Made by a program: the position numbers and the translations under genes
Part shown: positions 14,102-18,058 of the stretch, in pieces
Layout of the letters: the number at the start of each line of letters is the position of its first letter
Position numbering within the stretch: position 1 is the first letter of the stretch
Assembly (NCBI GenBank): GCA_023409835.1
Contig: JAEYQV010000014.1
Location: forward strand, 1-18,058
Source of the DNA: Bacillota bacterium
GTDB lineage: Bacteria > Bacillota > Clostridia > Lachnospirales > Lachnospiraceae
DNA length: 18,058 nucleotides
Reading direction: 5' to 3'
The notes under the pieces: generated by a model
Database searches by the model: none
Told to the model about the DNA's origin: nothing
The model's input: the letters and a program-made list of their open reading frames with translations, nothing else

Positions 14102-15883
14102 TTATGCTTTCTTCTGCAGATTATAATGTTCGATAATCTGGTCTTCTTCGATGGGTTTGCTTAATAGGTAGCCCTGTATATAATCACATTTTTCTTTTCG
14201 TAAGTATTCCAACTGCTCCTGTAGCTCTACCCCTTCCGCAATTACCTCCATTCCCAGTTGATGGGCTAATGCAATGATATTCCCGACAATATGCTTTCTC
14301 TCCATCTTATTCGTTATCTTATCTACGAAGCTCTTATCTATCTTTAATACATTAATCGGCAGCAGCTGAAGATAGCTTAAGGAGGCAAAGCCCGTGCCAA
14401 AGTCATCCAGGGCAATTCGGATTCCCAGCATTCTTAACTGGTGAATCACCTCAATTATTTGCTCCGGATATGAAATTAAGACGGATTCGGTTATTTCCAA
14501 TTCCAGATACCTGCCATCAAATCCGGTTTCCTGAAGCAATTCGCTGATCATCGGGACAAAGGAAGGTTCAATCATCTGTACAACAGAAATATTGATGGAT
14601 ACCACCGGTCTGTTTTCATAGGTCTTCTGTAATTGTTGAAATTTCGTAAGAACCGACCGTATAATCCATTTCCCGATATCAATGATGATTCCGGTCTCCT
14701 CCGCAATCGGAATGAATTGAGATGGGCTGACCATTCCCAGCTCTGGATATTTCCATCTTGCCAGTGCTTCAAAGCCTCTTAGCATATTTGTCCTGCAGCA
14801 GTATACAGGCTGAAATACCATGTACAGCTCTTCATTACGGATGGAGGACAGAAGTCCCTCCTCCAGCTTCATTTTATTAATAATATCCTTCTGCATCTCC
14901 CAGGAAAAGAACCTGACACCGTTTTTACCGCTGTTTTTCATCTTATACAGAGCAATATCCGCATTTTTCATCAGCTCTACAACCGTGTGTCCATCCATCG
15001 GATAGGATGTAATTCCAAAGCTGGCGCTAATGCTATACTCCTTCCGGTCCACTACGATCGCCCTTGAAATAGCGTTGCGGAATTCATTCACATACTCTGT
15101 AAGCTCCTCCCTATTCATATCACCTACGACTACCAGAGCGAATTCATCTCCTCCTACTCTGCTGAGAAGATCCTCCTTACGTACGATCTCCTTCCACCTT
15201 ACGGCGATCTGCTGTAGGATATTGTCCCCGATAACATGTCCCATGGTATCATTGATCTTCTTAAAGTTATCAAGGTCGAATAATACATAATAGAAGCTCC
15301 TGTTATCTTCAAAGGACAGGGTCGTAAGCAGCTCCATATGATCTATGATCATTCTACGGTTCGGAAGCTCTGTCAGCGTATCATAAAATGCAAGCTGATG
15401 AAGCCTTTCATCATTTTCCTTCATAATCTGGTTGTATCGGGTCACCTTATTAATCTGATTATTCAGATTAATACCGTACCGTTTAATGACGATAAGAATA
15501 ATCAGTGTGCTGACCGGAATGATTACACCGACAAAGGCATCCGTATCATTTTTTAATATATTCGCCTGAAGAGCACTGACAGCTAAGTTAAGGTTTAGGA
15601 TGACCGCAATGGTAAAACTGTATTTAATCGGATTAAGGACGATCACAATCATAACCAACACCTGTAGCTGGCTGATCACTCCGTTGATGATTCCTTTATA
15701 TACTGTTTCACCATTAATATTCAGCCATATTCCCTCACTTCTGGACAGCTTAATAATACAGGTGAACATCACCAGATAAGCCAAACAGCATAATACTAAA
15801 GTGATCCAGTTGATTAGGCGGGGTCTCCTGCCACTTGAATTATGTAATTCATGGGTAGATATTGTCTTAATAGTATTCGACAT
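14102..15883 (-). CDS. Membrane-anchored GGDEF-EAL protein (diguanylate cyclase / c-di-GMP phosphodiesterase), 593 aa
   Basis: The N-terminus has four hydrophobic segments (about 25-46, 64-86, 87-108 and 118-137) with no recognisable sensor domain. The GGDEF domain (about 163-325) has an intact GGDEF at 244-248 and an RxxD inhibitory I-site at 235-238, five residues before it. The EAL domain (about 338-585) keeps the metal and catalytic residues: EAL 372-374, N431, E463 (EITE), D493/D494 (DDFGTG), K514, E550 and Q570. Both synthesis and hydrolysis of c-di-GMP look possible on residue grounds; which dominates cannot be decided. Start ATG 15883 follows AGAGGA by about 7 nt, and a promoter is visible. 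It is monocistronic and convergent with the SIMPL gene. A PilZ receptor gene lies about 1.2 kb upstream. Confidence 0.95.
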   Translation of the reverse strand: MSNTIKTISTHELHNSSGRRPRLINWITLVLCCLAYLVMFTCIIKLSRSEGIWLNINGETVYKGIINGVISQLQVLVMIVIVLNPIKYSFTIAVILNLNLAVSALQANILKNDTDAFVGVIIPVSTLIILIVIKRYGINLNNQINKVTRYNQIMKENDERLHQLAFYDTLTELPNRRMIIDHMELLTTLSFEDNRSFYYVLFDLDNFKKINDTMGHVIGDNILQQIAVRWKEIVRKEDLLSRVGGDEFALVVVGDMNREELTEYVNEFRNAISRAIVVDRKEYSISASFGITSYPMDGHTVVELMKNADIALYKMKNSGKNGVRFFSWEMQKDIINKMKLEEGLLSSIRNEELYMVFQPVYCCRTNMLRGFEALARWKYPELGMVSPSQFIPIAEETGIIIDIGKWIIRSVLTKFQQLQKTYENRPVVSINISVVQMIEPSFVPMISELLQETGFDGRYLELEITESVLISYPEQIIEVIHQLRMLGIRIALDDFGTGFASLSYLQLLPINVLKIDKSFVDKITNKMERKHIVGNIIALAHQLGMEVIAEGVELQEQLEYLRKEKCDYIQGYLLSKPIEEDQIIEHYNLQKKA

Positions 15884-15944
15884 AAGTTATCCTCTGCTCA
15901 TAGGTTGATTCGCTATTATATTGGCATTTATTTCCATTAATTAC

Positions 15945-15973
15945 ATAATATCACAGAATTTACGAATAGTCCA
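15945..15973 (-). promoter_or_regulatory. Promoter of the GGDEF-EAL gene
   Basis: On the minus strand TGGACT (15973-15968), a 17-bp spacer and TATTAT (15950-15945). The transcript would have a leader of about 55 nt before ATG 15883. Confidence 0.55.
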
Positions 15974-16069
15974 TTCATTTTTCCTAAACAATTTGACCTA
16001 TTTTGTTACTCTTTCATTATTTGTACTTAATTATCTGATTAGATGTTCTAATAATTGTATTAAATGCAT

Positions 16070-16112
16070 TTAAAAAGTCTATAAACCGACATTAATTGTC
16101 AATTTATAGACT
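16070..16112 (-). terminator. Terminator of ridA
   Basis: AGTCTATAAA (minus 16112-16103) pairs perfectly over 10 bp with its complement at 16085-16076, with an inner GACA/TGTC helix, and is followed on the minus strand by a T-run (to 16071). It lies about 30 nt past the ridA stop. Confidence 0.8.
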
Positions 16113-16141
16113 CCTCTTCTCTTCCATTTCATATGCTTTGG

Positions 16142-16525
16142 CTATTTCATTGCTACGACCTCAATTTCAATCAGAGACCCCTTCGGAAGTCCTGCAACCT
16201 GAACCGCAGAGCGAGCCGGAGAATCTATACCAAAATATCTCCCATAAACTCCGTTCATGTCGGCAAAATCCTTCAGATCCTGAAGAAATACCGTCGCTTT
16301 CACTACCTTATCCAAAGAGGAGCCCGCTGCTTCCAGGACTGCCTTCAGATTAAGGATTACTCTCTCCGTCTGAGCCTCAATTCCTCCCTCTACTAATTCT
16401 CCGGTCTCCGGATGAATCGGAATTTGCCCGGAGGTGAAAATCAATCCCAAACCGGTATCGATTGCATGAGAATAGGGACCGATTGCCTGGGGAGCATTTG
16501 TTGCGTTAATCACGTTCTTTGTCAT
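16142..16525 (-). CDS. ridA: RidA: reactive enamine/imine deaminase (127 aa)
   Basis: Full-length YjgF/YER057c/UK114 family protein. It hydrolyses reactive 2-aminoacrylate and related enamines/imines released by PLP enzymes, protecting those enzymes, and acts as a cytosolic trimer with active sites between subunits. Visible features are the N-terminal APQAIGPYSHA (Y18), FTSGQIP, the conserved R105 in PARSAVQVAGLPKG that binds the substrate carboxylate, and E120 near the end of SLIEIEVVA. Length matches the family. Start ATG 16525 has GGTGGAG 7 nt upstream. It has its own promoter and terminator, so it seems monocistronic. Confidence 0.96.
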   Translation of the reverse strand: MTKNVINATNAPQAIGPYSHAIDTGLGLIFTSGQIPIHPETGELVEGGIEAQTERVILNLKAVLEAAGSSLDKVVKATVFLQDLKDFADMNGVYGRYFGIDSPARSAVQVAGLPKGSLIEIEVVAMK

Positions 16526-16556
16526 AAATCTTCTCCACCTTTATTCTTTTACTTGC

Positions 16557-16585
16557 ATTATAACCGAAAAGCTTCCTTCTGTATA
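16557..16585 (-). promoter_or_regulatory. Promoter of ridA
   Basis: On the minus strand TATACA (16585-16580), a 17-bp spacer and perfect TATAAT (16562-16557), about 30 nt before ATG 16525. Confidence 0.65.
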
Positions 16586-16612
16586 GCAGTAGTGAGCGAA
16601 GTCTTTTCCCCG

Positions 16613-16936
16613 CTAATGCTTCCCATCAATTCTGCAGGCTGCAGCCTGGCTGCCCGTATCCCTCGCAATAACATCGGAATACCCATTTTCATTTTTTTGA
16701 AACCAGCTGTTCGCATAGGAACAGGAGGCTGTAGCCTTAAGGCCATTATTTCGCAGATATTCCGCAACAACTGTCATCGTCTGTCCTGCCACACCCTGTC
16801 CCCGAAGCTCCGGAGCCACATATACATGCTCAATATTAACCTCATTGCTATTCCTGCGAACATAATTCACTTCCGCCATCAGTCTTCCGTCTTCATCCGT
16901 ACTGTAAATTCGACCAAGCTCATACTTCCAAATCAT
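16613..16936 (-). CDS. Small GNAT-fold acetyltransferase, YjdJ/Acetyltransf_CG-like (107 aa)
   Basis: A minimal Gcn5-related fold. The acetyl-CoA pyrophosphate loop is clear in VAPELRGQGVAGQTM (residues 40-54), preceded by the IEHVYV strand and followed by LKATASCSYANSWFQKNENGY, which matches the C-terminal CSY...W..KNP.Y pattern of the small Acetyltransf_CG family. The substrate is unknown; homologs are uncharacterised. Start ATG 16936 has AAGGAG about 8 nt upstream. It lies between PilZ and ridA genes but has no obvious link to either; a ridA promoter follows its end, so ridA does not depend on it. Confidence 0.85.
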   Translation of the reverse strand: MIWKYELGRIYSTDEDGRLMAEVNYVRRNSNEVNIEHVYVAPELRGQGVAGQTMTVVAEYLRNNGLKATASCSYANSWFQKNENGYSDVIARDTGSQAAACRIDGKH

Positions 16937-17005
16937 ACCGTTCTCCTTCCAATCAACCTTAGCTTATAGTCCTGTAATGTCATAAGTTTTCCCGAAAAGA
17001 GGCAA

Positions 17006-17037
17006 AACAATTACGATATAGAACGATATATGTAATT
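17006..17037 (-). terminator. Possible weak terminator of the PilZ gene
   Basis: On the minus strand AATTACATATA can pair with TATATCGTAATT, with one bulged base, around a TCGTTC loop, followed by GTTTTG. The stem is AT-rich, so strength is doubtful. Confidence 0.35.
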
Positions 17038-17041
17038 TAAC

Positions 17042-17674
17042 CTATTCTGATTTATCATTCTTACCTTTAATCTGTTTCAGCATAACAATTCTATTAATAT
17101 TATGATTCGGTTCCTGAAACTTACATCCATAGGAATAAGCTCGATATTTTCCTATCTTCTCCTTGCGAATTACCTCTCCCGTCAATGGTACATTGAGTCC
17201 CTCATAGCTATAAGGAATATATATGGTGGAACCAAGTTCGATGTCGCATTTCAGAATAACCCCCATCCCACGAATACTGACATCCTTCAGGATACCTTCA
17301 TAGGTTCTCTTCCTCCCACCCTTGGAGACTGTCATAATCTTAAGTATCTCACCGATGAAGACTCTGTAAGCCTCTCTACGGTTCAGCCTGGCGATATCCT
17401 CCTCCGTACTGACAAGGTATACCCGCATATCCATAATTACGGAGGCTTCAATTTTTAGACTCGTAAATTGAAACACACCATCCTTTACCGTGTATGCCAG
17501 CTCAGTATCTGTAATTAAACCCGGATCGACTATCTGCTTTCCCTGCAAAATAGCCGGTATTATAATATACATGCTTGTTTTTGAAATAATATCAACGATC
17601 ATACTGTAGGGTTTTTCTTTATAATGAAACCGGAAGATTAATTTGTTGTTCGTTTCAATGTCAACGATTTTCAC
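17042..17674 (-). CDS. YcgR-like PilZ-domain c-di-GMP receptor (~210 aa)
   Basis: The C-terminal half is a PilZ domain with both c-di-GMP-binding motifs intact: RxxxR (RREAYR) just after RLN, and DxSxxG (DVSIRG) about 30 residues later. The N-terminal half is a beta-rich YcgR/PilZN-type domain, the architecture of flagellar-brake and other c-di-GMP effectors. The frame is open to ATG 17719 (225 aa), but that ATG lacks a ribosome binding site and would fall at or before the predicted transcription start. GTG 17674 has GGAGAG with a 6-nt spacer, so I prefer it. No flagellar or motility genes are in the window, so the effector target is open. Together with the GGDEF-EAL enzyme it points to active c-di-GMP signalling. 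Confidence 0.85.
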   Translation of the reverse strand: MKIVDIETNNKLIFRFHYKEKPYSMIVDIISKTSMYIIIPAILQGKQIVDPGLITDTELAYTVKDGVFQFTSLKIEASVIMDMRVYLVSTEEDIARLNRREAYRVFIGEILKIMTVSKGGRKRTYEGILKDVSIRGMGVILKCDIELGSTIYIPYSYEGLNVPLTGEVIRKEKIGKYRAYSYGCKFQEPNHNINRIVMLKQIKGKNDKSE

Positions 17675-17720
17675 TTTTATCTCTCCATTAGTAATATTAG
17701 TGGTAATACCGTATTTCATT

Positions 17721-17747
17721 ATTTTACCATATTTTTATATTTTTCAA
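17721..17747 (-). promoter_or_regulatory. Possible promoter of the PilZ gene
   Basis: On the minus strand TAAAAT (17726-17721) preceded by TGG looks like an extended -10; TTGAAA (17747-17742) is only 15 bp away. If used, transcription starts near 17714, supporting the GTG 17674 start over ATG 17719. Confidence 0.4.
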
Positions 17748-17830
17748 AAGCATAATTTAAAGATATCTCATCATGAAATTTTCACTGAGCCGATTGCCGG
17801 GTTATTATAATACAAATCAGCTTATTAATT

Positions 17831-18058
17831 TTAGATCATTTTTAACCTCTGTATATTATCCCGTATGACAGATACAGAGTGCTTAAATTTGATCTCTTCC
17901 TCCGGTGTCAGATGCACTTCCACGACATCCTGAACGCCATGTCGGTTAAGGATTGCCGGCACACCACAAAAGACATCATGTTCGCCAAATTCGCCTTCCA
18001 ATAAGGTAGAGACCGGTATAATTTTATTCTCATCATTCATTACAGCCTTAATAATTCC
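17831..18058 (-). CDS. ldh: L-lactate dehydrogenase, C-terminal fragment (5' part beyond window)
   Basis: The visible 75 codons match the C-terminus of the LDH/MDH family and fit LDH best: IIKAVMNDENKIIPVSTLLEG, then EHDVFCGVPAILNRHGV, and an amphipathic final helix ending near EEEIKFKHSVSVIRDNIQRL. LDH reduces pyruvate to lactate with NADH, re-oxidising NADH during fermentation. The catalytic residues are outside the window, so LDH versus malate dehydrogenase rests on these tail motifs. The gene continues open to the window edge; an internal Met at 18040 is not the start. A GC-poor spacer with an 8-bp AGCTGATT/AATCGGCT pairing follows its stop, but there is no clear T-run. Confidence 0.85.
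   Translation of the reverse strand, partial: GIIKAVMNDENKIIPVSTLLEGEFGEHDVFCGVPAILNRHGVQDVVEVHLTPEEEIKFKHSVSVIRDNIQRLKMI

Noticed and set aside
17013..17030. Direct repeat of ACGATATA, 10 bp apart
   Set aside because: Two short AT-rich units within a weak hairpin after the PilZ gene; easily due to chance.
17793..17812. CCGGGTTATT resembling the start of the dispersed 3' element
   Set aside because: It lacks the CTGCC/GGCAG dyad and is on the opposite strand to the upstream gene (ldh).

Overview
The window looks like chromosomal DNA of a low-to-mid GC Gram-positive anaerobe. The gene families (dynamin-like GTPases, a LytTR regulator, a DUF5658 membrane protein, L-lactate dehydrogenase, GGDEF-EAL and PilZ c-di-GMP proteins), strong AGGAGG-type ribosome binding sites and clear sigma-A promoters would fit a Clostridia / Lachnospiraceae-like organism. 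The taxonomic call is an inference from content, not from a marker gene. I see no tRNA, rRNA, CRISPR array, transposase or phage gene.

Left third (1-7283, minus strand): one operon, read right to left from a promoter at 7283-7256. Its order is: an unexported protein with seven calcium-loop-like repeats fused to a C39/papain-like cysteine peptidase; a ~170-aa protein I do not recognise; then three consecutive, mutually divergent dynamin-like large GTPases, the last running off the window. Tight spacing (13, 75-90, 3 and 74 bp) argues for joint expression. This is the most interesting block: a GTPase triad plausibly remodelling or protecting membranes, combined with a cytosolic and possibly calcium-responsive protease.

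Middle (7284-11700, mostly minus): a LytTR regulator with a degenerate receiver; a Wzy/WaaL-like polytopic membrane protein that seems to have lost its 5' end; an operon of a NYN-LOTUS RNA-binding/nuclease protein and a YgjP-type metallopeptidase; and a GC-richer ORF-less interval that may encode a structured RNA.

Plus-strand block (11700-13900): a small DUF5658-type membrane protein, then a PfkB-family sugar/nucleoside kinase followed by a SIMPL-domain protein. Immediately after three separate genes (LytTR, DUF5658 and SIMPL) lies the same ~23-31-nt dyad element, always in the sense of the gene and each time followed by a different long hairpin: a small family of composite 3' elements.

Right part (14000-18058, minus): a membrane-anchored GGDEF-EAL enzyme with intact cyclase, I-site and phosphodiesterase residues; RidA; a small GNAT acetyltransferase; a YcgR-like PilZ c-di-GMP receptor, probably starting at an internal GTG; and the C-terminal end of L-lactate dehydrogenase at the window edge. 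The GGDEF-EAL enzyme and PilZ receptor form a local c-di-GMP write/erase/read set, although they are separated by two unrelated housekeeping genes.
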